64,000 bases of DNA from SAR86 cluster bacterium AG-349-I13 (GTDB lineage Bacteria > Pseudomonadota > Gammaproteobacteria > Magnimaribacterales > TMED112), in the NCBI GenBank assembly GCA_003278815.1, contig QCDB01000001.1:64001-128000 (forward strand). The letters are read 5' to 3'. Position numbers and translations under genes: made by a program. A model generated the notes under the pieces. That model saw only the letters and a list, made by a program, of their open reading frames with translations. It made no database searches and was not told where the DNA came from. Below, piece by piece: positions 1 through 10,090 of this stretch. Positions within the stretch are counted from its first letter, which is position 1. Each line of letters begins with the position of its first letter.

Positions 1-272
1 TAACTGATGAACTCAATACTTATAATCGACAAAAATTTGAAAGCTATGAAAAAATAAAGAAACAATTCTCAAACATAGATTTTGTTATTTTTTCAAGTGC
101 ATTAGCTGTCGAATTATATTTTGAATATATTCACTTCAATAGAGAGAATATTAAATTTTTGGCAGTTTCTTCGAGAATTCAAAACGTCATTAAATCATTC
201 AATAAAGAATCTGCGGTTATAGATTATTTTTCAGATGATCTTATTAGTCAGATTAAACTTACTTTGACTTAG
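1..272 (+). CDS. hemD: Probable uroporphyrinogen-III synthase, C-terminal part (5' end outside window)
   Basis: An open frame enters at the window edge (first full codon at base 3) and stops with TAG at 270-272, giving 89 visible residues. The order of segments (hydrophobic strand ending FVIFSS, then [10 protein letters not shown], then a final helix with SDDLISQI) matches the end of HemD enzymes, which close hydroxymethylbilane into uroporphyrinogen III. The hemB gene 1.6 kb away fits a haem-synthesis neighbourhood. HemD sequences are very divergent, so this is inference from pattern and context. The end overlaps the convergent rho stop by 14 bp. Confidence 0.45.
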   Translation, partial: TDELNTYNRQKFESYEKIKKQFSNIDFVIFSSALAVELYFEYIHFNRENIKFLAVSSRIQNVIKSFNKESAVIDYFSDDLISQIKLTLT

Positions 273-1527
273 ATTTTGTCATAGAAGCAAAGAACTCTTC
301 ATTTGTTTTCGTATTTTTCAATTTTGAAATCAGAAATTCTGTAGCTGCTACTTCTTCTTGCTCACTGAGGACTTTTCTAAGCATATGTACTCTATTTAAT
401 TCATCCTTATCGACAAGTAAATCCTCTCTTCTGGTTCCTGATCTAAGAATATTTATTGCAGGAAAAACTCTTCTTTCAGCTATTTTTCTTTCGAGGTGGA
501 CTTCCATATTCCCTGTTCCTTTAAATTCTTCGTATATAACATCATCCATTTTAGAGCCTGTTTCTACTAATGCTGTCGCAACAATAGTTAAACTCCCACC
601 TTCTTCAATGTTTCTTGCTGCACCATAAAATCTTTTTGGTCTTTCAAGCGCATTTGAATCTACACCTCCAGATAAAATTTTTCCACTTGCAGGCTGGACT
701 GTATTATAGGCTCTACCCAAACGGGTTATAGAATCTAGTAAGATTACAACATCTTTTTTATGTTCAACTAATCTTTTAGCTTTTTCTATTACCAAGTCTG
801 CCACTTGAACATGTCTTTGTGGTGATTCATCGAATGTGCTTGCAACCACCTCAGCATCAACAGTTCTTTGCATATCTGTAACTTCTTCTGGTCTCTCATC
901 AATGAGTAAAACAATTACATGGGTTTCAGGGTTATTTTTAGTAATTGATTGTGCAAGATTTTGAAGTAGTAGTGTTTTTCCAGCTTTTGGTGGTGAAACA
1001 ATAAGACCTCTTTGCCCTTTTCCAATTGGAGCAACTAAATCAATTATTCTTGGAGAGATATCTTCAGAACTGCCTGAACCTGTTTCTAATCTGAACCTAG
1101 AATCTGGAAAAAGTGGAGTTAAGTTTTCAAAAGCAATCTTCTCTTGTGTTTTTGAAGGTTCGTTATCATTTATAGACTCAACTTGCACTAGCGCAAAATA
1201 TCTTTCCTGTTCTCTCGGTGGTCTAATATTACCTACTACAAAATCTCCAGTTCTTAAATTAAATTTTCTTATTTGGCTTGGAGATACATAAACATCATCT
1301 GGCCCAGCTAAATAAGATCCCCAAGGAGATCTCAAGAAACCAAAACCGTCAGGCAATGTTTCTAAGATTCCACCTCCGAGCAATTCTTTGCCATCCTTAG
1401 ATATTGTTTTAAGAATATTAAAAATAATATCTGCCTTTTTTTGTCTTGAGACATGCTTTAATCCATGTTCTTCAGCAATATTTAAAAGTTCTTTAGTTGT
1501 TTTTTGTTTTAGTTCTAATGCGTTCAT
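259..1527 (-). CDS. rho: Transcription termination factor Rho
   Basis: Hexameric RNA-dependent ATPase helicase that ends transcription. The 422 residues match the usual length of about 420. The N-terminal Rho domain covers roughly residues 1-45, followed by the cold-shock-like RNA-binding domain with [12 protein letters not shown] near 61-72. Walker A PPKAGKT is at 179-185, the catalytic acid region [10 protein letters not shown] at 210-219, and Walker [10 protein letters not shown] at 261-269. The start is ATG at 1525-1527. It lies downstream of trxA in the order hemB-trxA-rho. The trxA-rho pairing is common in gammaproteobacteria. I see no obvious attenuator hairpin in the 74 bp before it. 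Confidence 0.97.
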   Translation of the reverse strand: MNALELKQKTTKELLNIAEEHGLKHVSRQKKADIIFNILKTISKDGKELLGGGILETLPDGFGFLRSPWGSYLAGPDDVYVSPSQIRKFNLRTGDFVVGNIRPPREQERYFALVQVESINDNEPSKTQEKIAFENLTPLFPDSRFRLETGSGSSEDISPRIIDLVAPIGKGQRGLIVSPPKAGKTLLLQNLAQSITKNNPETHVIVLLIDERPEEVTDMQRTVDAEVVASTFDESPQRHVQVADLVIEKAKRLVEHKKDVVILLDSITRLGRAYNTVQPASGKILSGGVDSNALERPKRFYGAARNIEEGGSLTIVATALVETGSKMDDVIYEEFKGTGNMEVHLERKIAERRVFPAINILRSGTRREDLLVDKDELNRVHMLRKVLSEQEEVAATEFLISKLKNTKTNEEFFASMTKSKSK

Positions 1528-1601
1528 AAAATTAAATTAAATTGAGATGTTTGGTGGGAATGAATTATCCGAGTAACAATAATAATGTATTTGTTTGGAT
1601 T

Positions 1602-1919
1602 TTAGAAGTTTCTTGTCACTAAATCTTCGAGTTCTTGTAAACTTACGGCACCTATAAGACTATCGACCATTTCCCCATTCTTAAAAATCATCAAAGAAGG
1701 GATACTCCTTACATTATACTGTAAAGCTAATTCTCTATTTGCATCGACATCAACCTTGCAAATAGAAAGATTTTCAGAATATTTTTCAGCTAATTCTTCA
1801 AGTGTTGGTGCAATTTGTTTGCATGGACCACACCACTCTGCCCAAAAGTCTACTAGAACAAGTTTTGTTTGTTCTAGAACTTCATTTTCAAATGTTTCGT
1901 TGTTAACTGATATTGTCAT
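1602..1919 (-). CDS. trxA: Thioredoxin
   Basis: Small cytoplasmic dithiol oxidoreductase of 105 residues. The redox motif WCGPC puts the active cysteines at about 30 and 33, and the cis-proline region RSIPSLMIF follows near residue 73. An in-frame ATG eight codons upstream (1943) would add residues that thioredoxins lack, so the ATG at 1917-1919 is preferred. A GGGTGG stretch about 12 nt upstream could serve as ribosome binding site. The start overlaps the end of hemB by 17 bp, so the two are probably translated from one mRNA. Confidence 0.96.
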   Translation of the reverse strand: MTISVNNETFENEVLEQTKLVLVDFWAEWCGPCKQIAPTLEELAEKYSENLSICKVDVDANRELALQYNVRSIPSLMIFKNGEMVDSLIGAVSLQELEDLVTRNF

Positions 1920-2898
1920 AATTTTTTGCCACCCATTTAGCATAATAAGTTATCACGGAAGATGAGCCTGCTCTGAATAGACTTATTAATGTCTCAGGAA
2001 TTACATTATGTTCAAATATTTTTTTGTCAATAGCTTGTTGCAACATTGCATATTCTCCACTCACTTGATATGCAAATACAGGAGCATTTACATTAGAAGA
2101 TAATTTACTAATTACATCTAGGTATGGCATACCAGGTTTGACCATTAAAATATCAGCACCCTCTTGTAAATCTAGTTCTGCTTCTTTAAGCGCTTCTTCA
2201 ATATTTCTTTTGTCCATTTGATAGCTGGCCTTTGAAATTCCCTCAGTTTTTTTGGATCCAATAGCTTCTCTGAATGGTCCATAAAAATTTGAAGAATACT
2301 TTGCTGAATAACTCAAAATAATTGTGTCTTTATTATCAGATTTTTCTAGTGCTTTTCTTATTACCCCGATTCTACCGTCCATCATGTCAGAAGGTGCAAT
2401 AATATCTGATCCTGCCTCAGCTAAATTCACAGACATACGCTCTAATGCTTCAAGCGTTAAATCATTATCAACAACTCCGTTGTTAATAATTCCATCATGG
2501 CCTGAAATTGTGTATGGATCTAGTGCTACATCTGTTATAAGAACTACCTCAGGAAATCGTTCTTTAACTTCTGATACCAATTTACACACAAAGTTTTTTT
2601 CATCTAAAGCATTAGTTCCAACTTCATCTTTCAAACTTTCTGAAATATTTGGAAATAAGGCTATAGTTTTAATCCCTAAATTAAGCAATTCATCTATCTC
2701 TTCAAACAACGCATTTCTAGAAAACAAAAATTGGCCTTGAAGTGATTCTAAAGGTTGCTTCTCAGCCACTGATTCTGAAACAAATAGTGGTTGTATGAGT
2801 TTCGACTTTGATAACCTAGTTTCAGAAACTAAATCTCTGATTATTTTATTTTTTCGTAGACGCCTTGGCCTGACATTTGGAAAAAGATTGTTTAACAT
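1903..2898 (-). CDS. hemB: Delta-aminolevulinic acid dehydratase (porphobilinogen synthase)
   Basis: Condenses two 5-aminolevulinates into porphobilinogen in haem synthesis. The length of 331 residues is normal. The two active-site lysines are K200 (in YSAKYSS) and K254 (in LMVKPGMP). The metal-loop segment at 123-136 reads DVALDPYTISGHDG, with Ala, Asp and Asp where zinc-dependent enzymes have three cysteines. This is the pattern of Mg-dependent HemB as in Pseudomonas. It appears to be first of a hemB-trxA-rho unit and is divergent from aroQ across about 155 bp. Confidence 0.97.
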   Translation of the reverse strand: MLNNLFPNVRPRRLRKNKIIRDLVSETRLSKSKLIQPLFVSESVAEKQPLESLQGQFLFSRNALFEEIDELLNLGIKTIALFPNISESLKDEVGTNALDEKNFVCKLVSEVKERFPEVVLITDVALDPYTISGHDGIINNGVVDNDLTLEALERMSVNLAEAGSDIIAPSDMMDGRIGVIRKALEKSDNKDTIILSYSAKYSSNFYGPFREAIGSKKTEGISKASYQMDKRNIEEALKEAELDLQEGADILMVKPGMPYLDVISKLSSNVNAPVFAYQVSGEYAMLQQAIDKKIFEHNVIPETLISLFRAGSSSVITYYAKWVAKNYDNIS

Positions 2899-3053
2899 AA
2901 TTACAGTAGGGCAGTAATTATAGCCTACTTAATTATTTTCAATTAATTTTTTTTATTTTATAAATCAATATATACAAAATATAAAATTATATTGTTGCTA
3001 AAATGTAGCTAAAATCATTGAAAATATATCTAAATTCTTTTAAAGTACGAAAA
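2899..3053. promoter_or_regulatory. Divergent hemB/aroQ intergenic region
   Basis: This 155-bp very AT-rich gap must hold promoters for both the hemB unit (leftward) and the aroQ-acc-leuS unit (rightward). It contains a 6-bp inverted repeat AGTAGG/CCTACT at 2905-2910 and 2924-2929 near hemB. It also contains a direct repeat GCTAAAAT at 2997-3004 and 3008-3015, 11 bp apart, near aroQ. No convincing -35/-10 pair stands out from the A/T tracts. The repeats may be operators, but nothing further supports that. Confidence 0.35.
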
Positions 3054-3488
3054 ATGAAAATTTTAATTATAAATGGCGTTAATCTGAATATGCTTGGGAA
3101 AAGAGAGACAGATGTATATGGTACTGAGTCATTATCAGACTTAGAGAGTAAATTAAATGCCTTAAATTACGAAGCTGAACTTGAATTTTTTCAGAGCAAT
3201 TCAGAAGAAGATATCATAAACAAGATACATTCACACAAAGAGGAAAAGTATGATTTTGGTATATTCAATTTTGGGGCTCATACCCATACGAATATCTCTA
3301 TAAGGGATGCAATACTCTCTGTAGAATTTCCTTTTTATGAAGTCCATATTTCAAATGTATTTGCAAGAGAAGAATTCAGACATACTTCATTTTTTAGCGA
3401 CATAGCTAAAGGATCTGTTGTTGGTTTTGGTTTTGATGGTTATGAATTTGCGTTAACAAAAATTATGAGAGGAAAGAATGGATCTTAG
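3054..3488 (+). CDS. aroQ: Type II 3-dehydroquinate dehydratase
   Basis: Third step of the shikimate pathway, dehydrating 3-dehydroquinate. The type II family is recognised by NLNMLGKRETDVYG at the N-terminus (catalytic Arg17 and Tyr22), FFQSNSEEDIINKIH near 46-59, EVHISN with His98, and FREEFRH-like AREEFRH near 104-110. The usual NPGAYTHTS loop reads NFGAHTHTN here. Start chosen at ATG 3054 because family members begin at this MKILIINGVN; an upstream ATG at 3018 would add 12 atypical residues. The end overlaps accB by 11 bp. Confidence 0.93.
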   Translation: MKILIINGVNLNMLGKRETDVYGTESLSDLESKLNALNYEAELEFFQSNSEEDIINKIHSHKEEKYDFGIFNFGAHTHTNISIRDAILSVEFPFYEVHISNVFAREEFRHTSFFSDIAKGSVVGFGFDGYEFALTKIMRGKNGS

Positions 3489-3915
3489 AAAAATAAAAAA
3501 ATTAATAGAAATGCTTCAAGAATCTGATTTGAATGAGATAGAAGTCAAAGAAGGTGAAGAGAGTGTAAGAATAAATAGAAAAAAGGAGAGTATTATACAA
3601 ACAACTGCTCCTTCAACACCCAAAACGGATCAATTAGAAAAGAATGATGGTGAAAATACCTTTGAATATGATAATCATGAGAAAATAGTTTCTCCAATGG
3701 TCGGTACTTTTTACAGAAAACCAGCACCTGATAAAGAGCCTTTCATAGAAGTGGGCCAGATGATTAAAAAAGGTGAGACCGTATGCATCATTGAAGCTAT
3801 GAAAATGATGAATCAAGTAAAATCTGAATTTGATGGAAAAGTAATATCAATCAATATTGGTGATGGAGAACCAGTAGAGTTTGGTCAAGAGTTAATATCA
3901 ATTGAAAAATCCTAA
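3478..3915 (+). CDS. accB: Biotin carboxyl carrier protein of acetyl-CoA carboxylase
   Basis: Carries biotin between the carboxylase and transferase halves of acetyl-CoA carboxylase, the first step of fatty acid synthesis. The 145 residues comprise an N-terminal helical segment (1-40), a short linker, and a biotinyl domain from about residue 68. The biotinylated lysine is K109 in EAMKMM, with the thumb-type segment KPAPDKEPFIEVG before it. It overlaps aroQ upstream (11 bp) and accC downstream (14 bp). The order aroQ-accB-accC is common in gammaproteobacteria. Confidence 0.96.
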   Translation: MDLRKIKKLIEMLQESDLNEIEVKEGEESVRINRKKESIIQTTAPSTPKTDQLEKNDGENTFEYDNHEKIVSPMVGTFYRKPAPDKEPFIEVGQMIKKGETVCIIEAMKMMNQVKSEFDGKVISINIGDGEPVEFGQELISIEKS

Positions 3916-5242
3916 AAAAATACTGATTGCAAATAGGGGGGTAATTGCAATTAGAGCCTTAAGAGCAGCAAAAGAACTTGGATACGAAGTAGCTTCAGTC
4001 TATTCAACAGTGGATAAAGATCAGAAACATCTGAAATTATCAGATGAAGCTATTTGTATTGGCCCAGCAACGGCTAAGGATAGTTATATGAATGATGCAG
4101 CTATTATTTCTGCCGCAGAGTTAGTTGGAGCTAACGCAATTTATCCTGGTTTTGGTTTCTTAGCTGAAAACGCGTCATTTGCAGAGAAATGTAAAGAAAG
4201 TGGTTTTGAATTTGTTGGGCCTGATTCAAAAGTAATTGAAGTGATGGGAGACAAGATTAAAGCTAAAGAACTTATAAAATCTCTCGGAGTTCCAACTGTC
4301 CCAGGTTATGCAGGAAAAATTGAATCCCAGAATCAAATTGAGAATATAGTTGAACAGATTGAATATCCTGTGATAGTAAAAGCTTCTGCAGGTGGTGGCG
4401 GCAGAGGAATGAGAGTAGTGAATAAAAGAGATGAGCTTTGGGACTCAATAATTGGCGCTCAAAATGAAGCTAAGGTAGCATTTGGTAACGATGAGGTATT
4501 TATTGAAAAGTATCTTAAAAAACCAAGGCACATTGAGATACAAATATTTGGTGATGGCAAAGGTAGAGTAGTTCATTTGTATTCAAGAGACTGCTCTTTA
4601 CAAAGGAAATATCAAAAAATTATTGAAGAAGCGCCTGCAAAAAATCTAAATCAGGAGAAATTAAATGAAATTCAAAATATTTGTGTAGCAGCTTGCTCCG
4701 AACTTAAATATAAAGGTGCAGGAACACTAGAATTTCTCTACGAAGATAATGAATTTTATTTCATTGAGATGAATACAAGAATACAAGTTGAACACACAGT
4801 GACAGAAATGATTACTGGAGTTGATTTAGTTCAAGCTCAGCTTTTATTAGCTCTTGAAGATAAATTTGATTTAGATCAAGAGAAGTTAAAAATTAATGGT
4901 CACGCAATGCAGTGTAGAATTAATGCAGAAGATCCAAAAACTTTTATTCCCTCTCCAGGCAAAATTACCAGAGTACATAGGCCTGGTGGCTATCATGTTA
5001 GATTTGAATCACAGATCTATAGTGGATATGAAGTGCCAACTAATTATGATTCACTGATTGCAGAAGTCATTGTAAAAGATGGAGATAGAAAAAATACTAT
5101 TAATAAGATGAGAATGGCGTTGACTGAATTAGTGATTGAGGGCATAAAGACGAATCAAGCACTACACCTTAAAATTCTTGAAGACGAAGGATTTCAGAAT
5201 ATTAATTACTATATTAAATATCTCGAGGATGAACTGATCTGA
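3902..5242 (+). CDS. accC: Biotin carboxylase subunit of acetyl-CoA carboxylase
   Basis: ATP-dependent carboxylation of biotin on AccB. At 446 residues it is full length, with the ATP-grasp glycine loop [23 protein letters not shown] and CRINAEDP in order. The start is a TTG at 3902, inside the accB end; no ATG precedes the conserved KKILIANRG. The near-invariant RGEIA reads RGVIA (codon GTA), and EHPVTEM reads EHTVTEM. The stop shares one base with the leuS start (TGATG), so translation is probably coupled. Confidence 0.95.
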   Translation: MKNPKKILIANRGVIAIRALRAAKELGYEVASVYSTVDKDQKHLKLSDEAICIGPATAKDSYMNDAAIISAAELVGANAIYPGFGFLAENASFAEKCKESGFEFVGPDSKVIEVMGDKIKAKELIKSLGVPTVPGYAGKIESQNQIENIVEQIEYPVIVKASAGGGGRGMRVVNKRDELWDSIIGAQNEAKVAFGNDEVFIEKYLKKPRHIEIQIFGDGKGRVVHLYSRDCSLQRKYQKIIEEAPAKNLNQEKLNEIQNICVAACSELKYKGAGTLEFLYEDNEFYFIEMNTRIQVEHTVTEMITGVDLVQAQLLLALEDKFDLDQEKLKINGHAMQCRINAEDPKTFIPSPGKITRVHRPGGYHVRFESQIYSGYEVPTNYDSLIAEVIVKDGDRKNTINKMRMALTELVIEGIKTNQALHLKILEDEGFQNINYYIKYLEDELI

Positions 5243-7623
5243 TGAAAGAGTTTTATGATTACAAAGAAATAGAAAAAGAAATTCAAGATCTTTGGGATCA
5301 AAAAAAACCTTATGAAGCAAATATAGATACAACCAAACCAAAATTTTACTGTCTGTCAATGTTGCCATACCCTTCAGGCAACCTTCATATGGGCCATGTA
5401 CGAAACTACTCTATTGGAGATGCCGTCTCTAGATATAAAAAACTAAAAGGATTTAACGTTTTGCAACCTATGGGTTGGGATGCATTTGGCTTGCCTGCAG
5501 AAAATGCAGCAATTGATAAAAAAGTTCACCCGCAAGAATGGACTAAACAAAATATTAAACACATGAAAGAACAATTAAATTCATTAGGTTTTGCTTATGA
5601 CTGGACCAAAGAAATAAATACTTCTGATAAATCCTATTATAAATTCGAGCAACAATTATTTCAGGAGTTTTACAAAAAAGGTCTCGCTTACAGAAAAAAA
5701 TCATTGGTAAATTGGGACCCTGTAGACATGACAGTACTTGCTAATGAACAAGTAATTGACGGTAAAGGCTGGCGAACTGGTGCAGAAGTTGAATTGAAAG
5801 AAATTGAGACTTGGTTTTTAAAAATTACTGCTTACGCAGATGAGCTTGAAGAGGGGCTTGAGAAGATTGATTGGCCAGAGAATGTTAAAAATATGCAAAA
5901 AAATTGGATTGGAAAATCTAGAGGTACAGAAATTTCTTTTGAAACAGAACGGGGTGATGTCTTAAAAGCTTTTACAACAAGACCTGATACTTTATTTGGT
6001 GTGACATTTTTTGGAATATCTCCAAATCATCCTTTTGTTACTAAACTTAGCAATAGTGATGAAAACATAAGTAAATTTTTAAACGATGCTAAAAAAGTTT
6101 CCTCAGCAGAAGCTGATCAAGTCAAAGCTGAAAAGCTTGGTTATAAGACTAAAGTAAATATCATTCACCCACTTTCAAAAAAATTAGTTCCTTTGTGGAT
6201 AATAAACTATGTTCTTATGGATTATGGCACTGGCGCCATTATGGGTGTTCCCGCACATGATGATAGAGATTATGAATTTGCAAAAAAATATAACATTCCA
6301 ATTTCGCAAGTTATAGATACAGAAGAAAAACTTCCCTACTCAGGAACTGGTTCACTAATTAATTCAGGTGATTTTAATGGACTTTCTTCACAAGAAGCTT
6401 TCGAAGAAATTTCTGAGAAATTAATTAAATTAAAACGAGGTGAAATACTTTTTCAATACAGATTAAGGGATTGGGGCATAAGTAGGCAAAGATATTGGGG
6501 CTGCCCTATTCCAATGGAATATAAGGATGGAAAAACTTTTCTAGCAAATGACTTACCAGTTGTCTTGCCAGTCAATAAAAATGGCTCTTATAAACCTCTG
6601 CATCAAAATGAAGACTTTCGATTTAAATCAAATGGCTATGAACGAGAGACAGATACTTTTGATACTTTCATGGAATCGTCATGGTACTTTGCTAGGTATA
6701 CATCAGCACAAAACAAGAAAGAAATATTCGATAAAAATACAGAATATTGGCTTCCTGTTGATCTGTATATAGGAGGAGTAGAACATGCAATTTTACATCT
6801 CTTATATTCAAGGTTTTTTTATAAGGTTCTTCGTGATATGGGTATGGTTAATAACGATGAGCCATTTAAAAAACTCCTCACTCAAGGAATGGTACTGAAA
6901 GATGGTGCAAAAATGTCAAAATCTAAAGGGAATACTGTAGATCCCAAAGAGTATATAGAAAAATATGGTGCTGATTCTATTAGAACATTTATGATATTTG
7001 CTAGCCCTCCTGAACAATCACTTGAATGGTCTGACAATGGCCTTGAAGGATGTCATAAATTTTTGAAAAGATTATGGGCTTTATCATTGAAAATAAACTC
7101 CTTAAGTGATGATGCATTTTGCAATTCTGAGAAAACTTTAAATGATGAATGCAAAGATTTATTTATAAAAATTAATGATGACTATGAAAAAAGGTTAAAT
7201 CTAAATACTGTAGTTTCATCTTGTATGGAAATACTCAATGCCATCAACAAAAAATTTGATGGAGAAAAAGTTTTATGCAATAAAAATGATTTATACACTT
7301 GTTATGATTTTTTATTGTTAGCTTTATCTCCAATAGCTCCACATATCACTGAGAAACTATACAAAATTATCCTAAATAAAGATATCCAAGTAGCTGCCTG
7401 GCCAAATACTGAGTTTTTTCAAAAGCATGAAACGGAGGTAAAGTATCTAGTCCAAGTTAACGGAAAAGTTCGAGCAAATATAGTAATTGAAAGTAATAAA
7501 TCTGAAAAAGAAGTTGAAGAAATTGCTAAAGAGCATGAAAATGTTTCAAGACATCTTGAAAACAAAGATATAATTAAAGTCATATTTATAAAAAATAGGC
7601 TAATTAACTTTGTTCACTCGTAA
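5242..7623 (+). CDS. leuS: Leucyl-tRNA synthetase
   Basis: Class I synthetase charging tRNA-Leu. The HIGH motif appears as HMGH at 49-52 after PYPSGN, and KMSKS at about 557-561. The CP1 editing domain is recognisable from TTRPDTLFG and [13 protein letters not shown], and the catalytic-core segment [19 protein letters not shown] is intact. The 793 residues are shorter than the roughly 860 of E. coli. The segment between IPMEYKDG and LPVVLP is compact, and the C-terminal domain is short. It is followed by lptE and holA, the conserved gammaproteobacterial order. Confidence 0.97.
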   Translation: MKEFYDYKEIEKEIQDLWDQKKPYEANIDTTKPKFYCLSMLPYPSGNLHMGHVRNYSIGDAVSRYKKLKGFNVLQPMGWDAFGLPAENAAIDKKVHPQEWTKQNIKHMKEQLNSLGFAYDWTKEINTSDKSYYKFEQQLFQEFYKKGLAYRKKSLVNWDPVDMTVLANEQVIDGKGWRTGAEVELKEIETWFLKITAYADELEEGLEKIDWPENVKNMQKNWIGKSRGTEISFETERGDVLKAFTTRPDTLFGVTFFGISPNHPFVTKLSNSDENISKFLNDAKKVSSAEADQVKAEKLGYKTKVNIIHPLSKKLVPLWIINYVLMDYGTGAIMGVPAHDDRDYEFAKKYNIPISQVIDTEEKLPYSGTGSLINSGDFNGLSSQEAFEEISEKLIKLKRGEILFQYRLRDWGISRQRYWGCPIPMEYKDGKTFLANDLPVVLPVNKNGSYKPLHQNEDFRFKSNGYERETDTFDTFMESSWYFARYTSAQNKKEIFDKNTEYWLPVDLYIGGVEHAILHLLYSRFFYKVLRDMGMVNNDEPFKKLLTQGMVLKDGAKMSKSKGNTVDPKEYIEKYGADSIRTFMIFASPPEQSLEWSDNGLEGCHKFLKRLWALSLKINSLSDDAFCNSEKTLNDECKDLFIKINDDYEKRLNLNTVVSSCMEILNAINKKFDGEKVLCNKNDLYTCYDFLLLALSPIAPHITEKLYKIILNKDIQVAAWPNTEFFQKHETEVKYLVQVNGKVRANIVIESNKSEKEVEEIAKEHENVSRHLENKDIIKVIFIKNRLINFVHS

Positions 7624-8005
7624 TTTTATAGTTTTAATTTTTTTAAGTTCTTGTTCAATTACAAATATTGATACAAACAATCTTGATTTTGATGATTCAT
7701 TTTCAAATACAGACAAATTTCAATTTAATAAATGCTTAAGCAATACGACTGAAGAAATAGAGCTTAGCGATCTTCAATTTAATTATTTAGCAGAAAATAT
7801 TAATAGCCAAGGCCTTGAATTTAATACAAGATATATACTCAGTATTACACTGAAAACAAAGGATTCTGGTGACATGAAACTTGATTCAATGCGTTTAAAT
7901 ACAACTAACTATATCTCAAGCAATATGGCCGATTCAGAAAAAAAAGTAATCAAAAATTTACTAATTTCTGATATCTGCAAATCAATAAACAACTATGCCG
8001 AATAA
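7610..8005 (+). CDS. lptE: LPS-assembly lipoprotein LptE, divergent
   Basis: Small outer-membrane lipoprotein expected to plug the LptD barrel. The 131-residue product has a very short lipoprotein signal (residues 1-14) with lipobox LSSC and lipidated Cys15. The rest has little recognisable sequence, so the call rests on the lipobox, the size, and the position between leuS and holA, where lptE sits in E. coli and relatives. The start is a TTG at 7610 overlapping leuS by 14 bp; no better start keeps the signal peptide. LptD is encoded separately at 36197. Confidence 0.7.
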   Translation: MFTRNFIVLIFLSSCSITNIDTNNLDFDDSFSNTDKFQFNKCLSNTTEEIELSDLQFNYLAENINSQGLEFNTRYILSITLKTKDSGDMKLDSMRLNTTNYISSNMADSEKKVIKNLLISDICKSINNYAE

Positions 8006-8960
8006 ACAGATCAAAGCAATAAAATTTTTAGCTGAGTCTAAATATGAATCTAGTAAATTTTTTTTATACGGAGATGAACATGCCCTTTGCTATAAGTCAA
8101 AACATCACTGCCTTAAAGATCAAGATTTGCAATTATTAGAAAAGATATATCTAGATTTAGATGATGATAATTTTGAATCTTTGTTGGATCAATCACTAAT
8201 GTCAAATAGTTTATTCAATGAAAAAAAAGTTGTTTTCATCTCATTAAATAAAAATAGATTAAACAAAGAACTACTTAAAAAGTTTCAAAAAATTCTTGAA
8301 TATGAAACTGAAAATATTCTAGTTGTTGAAATTTTAAGTCTTGCGAAAAAAACTATAGAAAAAGATTTAATTAATAATATTGAAGGAAGTGCAATTTTTA
8401 TAGATTGTTTTCCTCCTTTTGAATCAGAAATTAAAAATTTTTTAGAATCAAATCTGCCAAGCTATCTCAATAAAATACAAAATATCCAAGTTTTTCTTGA
8501 AATGTATGAAGGGAATTTTTCAGCTTTATTGAACGATTTAGAAATACTAAAAATTTTAGAAATTGACAATGAAGAGATGGCAATGAAAGTCTTCTCAAAT
8601 AAAGGGGACAAAAATAATTATAAGTTAATTGAGCATATTAGTAAGAGAGATACAAAATTAGCTTTATCCATAATTGAATCGATGAAGAGGAATGATAGAA
8701 ATTCTGCAGCATTACTTATTTGGATATTATCTCGCGACATCAATGCAATAAAACATGTTTCACAGGGGAAAAATATTAGATCTCTTGGTATTTGGGAAAA
8801 TCAAGTGCAATGGTATAAAGAAATTTCTTCAAGGGTTACTTCAAAGACTATTGATAAACTAGTAAATGAAGTAAATGTTGTTGATAGAAAATTCAAAGGC
8901 GTACTAAATGGTGATCCGTGGAATGGTATAAAAAATATTGTGTTAAGCCTCTCAGCTTAG
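7995..8960 (+). CDS. holA: DNA polymerase III delta subunit
   Basis: Clamp-loader subunit that opens the beta sliding clamp. At 321 residues it is slightly shorter than the E. coli protein (343). It begins with the family's N-terminal segment ending FFLYGDEHALC, where delta subunits have their YLLSGxExLL-type strand. Sequence conservation is otherwise low. The place after leuS-lptE supports the call. It overlaps lptE by 11 bp and runs tail to tail into dacA with a 4-bp stop overlap. Confidence 0.85.
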   Translation: MPNKQIKAIKFLAESKYESSKFFLYGDEHALCYKSKHHCLKDQDLQLLEKIYLDLDDDNFESLLDQSLMSNSLFNEKKVVFISLNKNRLNKELLKKFQKILEYETENILVVEILSLAKKTIEKDLINNIEGSAIFIDCFPPFESEIKNFLESNLPSYLNKIQNIQVFLEMYEGNFSALLNDLEILKILEIDNEEMAMKVFSNKGDKNNYKLIEHISKRDTKLALSIIESMKRNDRNSAALLIWILSRDINAIKHVSQGKNIRSLGIWENQVQWYKEISSRVTSKTIDKLVNEVNVVDRKFKGVLNGDPWNGIKNIVLSLSA

Positions 8961-10090
8961 ACGAATAAAGATTTGATCCAATTCCATAGAATCGCGAACA
9001 GTCTCTGAAAAAAACCTAATTCTTCAACCGAATCTAGATAAACTAAATCTGATTCAGCGATAACATTATTTTGATCGTCAATGACCTTTAAAGTACCTGC
9101 TTTATCCATTGCATTTATGGGTGCCAAGACTTGGGTGCTTAGTGACAACTCAAAACTAAGATCATCTCGCTTATTTTTTTGCAAGGTCAAAATTATATCT
9201 TCAGTCAAACCCACAGAAACATTTTCTTTAACACCAGCAATAACTTGTAACTCTTTGTATGTTTCAAGTTTTGAAAATAATTTTTCTGTTGTGAAATGGC
9301 GGAACCCATAGTCCATCAAAGCTGAAACATCATTAAATCTTTTATCATCTTCACTTCCTAGAACAACTGCAACTAATCTCATATCTCCTCTAATTGCTGA
9401 TCCAACAAGACAATACCCAGCCTGAGAGTGATAACCAGTTTTCGCACCATCAAAAATATCACTTCTCCACAAAAGCCTATTTCTGTTTGGTTGTTTAATG
9501 CCTGCATATGTATAAGATTTTTCTGAATAAAGTCTGTAATGTTCTGGAAAATTATTAATTAGTGCACTTGTAAGCAAGGCTAAATCATATGCTGAAGTCA
9601 CATTTAAAGGATCGGGGAGACCTGACGCATTATTAAATGAAGAATTTTGCATGCCAAGTTGAGATGCATATTCATTCATTAAATATGCAAAATTATCTTC
9701 ACTTCCTGCAATGTGTTCTGCAAGAGCAACACTTGCATCATTTCCAGATTGAATAATCATACCTTTGATTAAATCTGAAACAGCAACTTTAGTTCCTTCA
9801 CGTATGAACATTCTAGAACCCTCTGTTTTCCAAGCTTTTATAGATATTTTTGGCGTATCATCTAAACTTATAAAATCCTCTTTAATGTAATCAGCAACTA
9901 CATAACTCGTCATTAATTTTGTTAGGCTAGCCGGTTGGACTGGTTCATCTGCATTAAAACTTACTAATACTTTTTTAGTATTTGGTTCATACAAGACGTA
10001 GCTTCCCACTCCAAGATCTGGTGGATTAGGTATAGCTGCTGAAGCAATAAAGCTAAGTACTAAGAGTAAATTTAATTTTATTTTATTCAT
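8957..10090 (-). CDS. dacA: D-alanyl-D-alanine carboxypeptidase (PBP5/6 type)
   Basis: Trims the terminal D-Ala of peptidoglycan pentapeptides in the periplasm. The 377-residue product has a signal peptide (residues 1-19), then SLTK with nucleophile Ser55 and Lys58, SGN at 115-117 and KTG at 217-219. It ends with the amphipathic helix FFQRLFAILWNWIKSLFV, the typical membrane anchor of PBP5. The start at ATG 10088-10090 is chosen so that the signal peptide begins the protein; an upstream start at 10138 would prepend 16 odd residues. It overlaps mltB by 8 bp. Confidence 0.95.
   Translation of the reverse strand: MNKIKLNLLLVLSFIASAAIPNPPDLGVGSYVLYEPNTKKVLVSFNADEPVQPASLTKLMTSYVVADYIKEDFISLDDTPKISIKAWKTEGSRMFIREGTKVAVSDLIKGMIIQSGNDASVALAEHIAGSEDNFAYLMNEYASQLGMQNSSFNNASGLPDPLNVTSAYDLALLTSALINNFPEHYRLYSEKSYTYAGIKQPNRNRLLWRSDIFDGAKTGYHSQAGYCLVGSAIRGDMRLVAVVLGSEDDKRFNDVSALMDYGFRHFTTEKLFSKLETYKELQVIAGVKENVSVGLTEDIILTLQKNKRDDLSFELSLSTQVLAPINAMDKAGTLKVIDDQNNVIAESDLVYLDSVEELGFFQRLFAILWNWIKSLFV

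Noticed and set aside
2324-2740. 138-codon open frame opposite hemB
   Set aside because: Antisense to a strongly conserved enzyme, no homology pattern, no ribosome binding site.
2905-2929. Inverted repeat near hemB as a riboswitch or terminator
   Set aside because: Only a 6-bp stem with a 13-base loop and no T-run; retained merely as a note in the intergenic entry.
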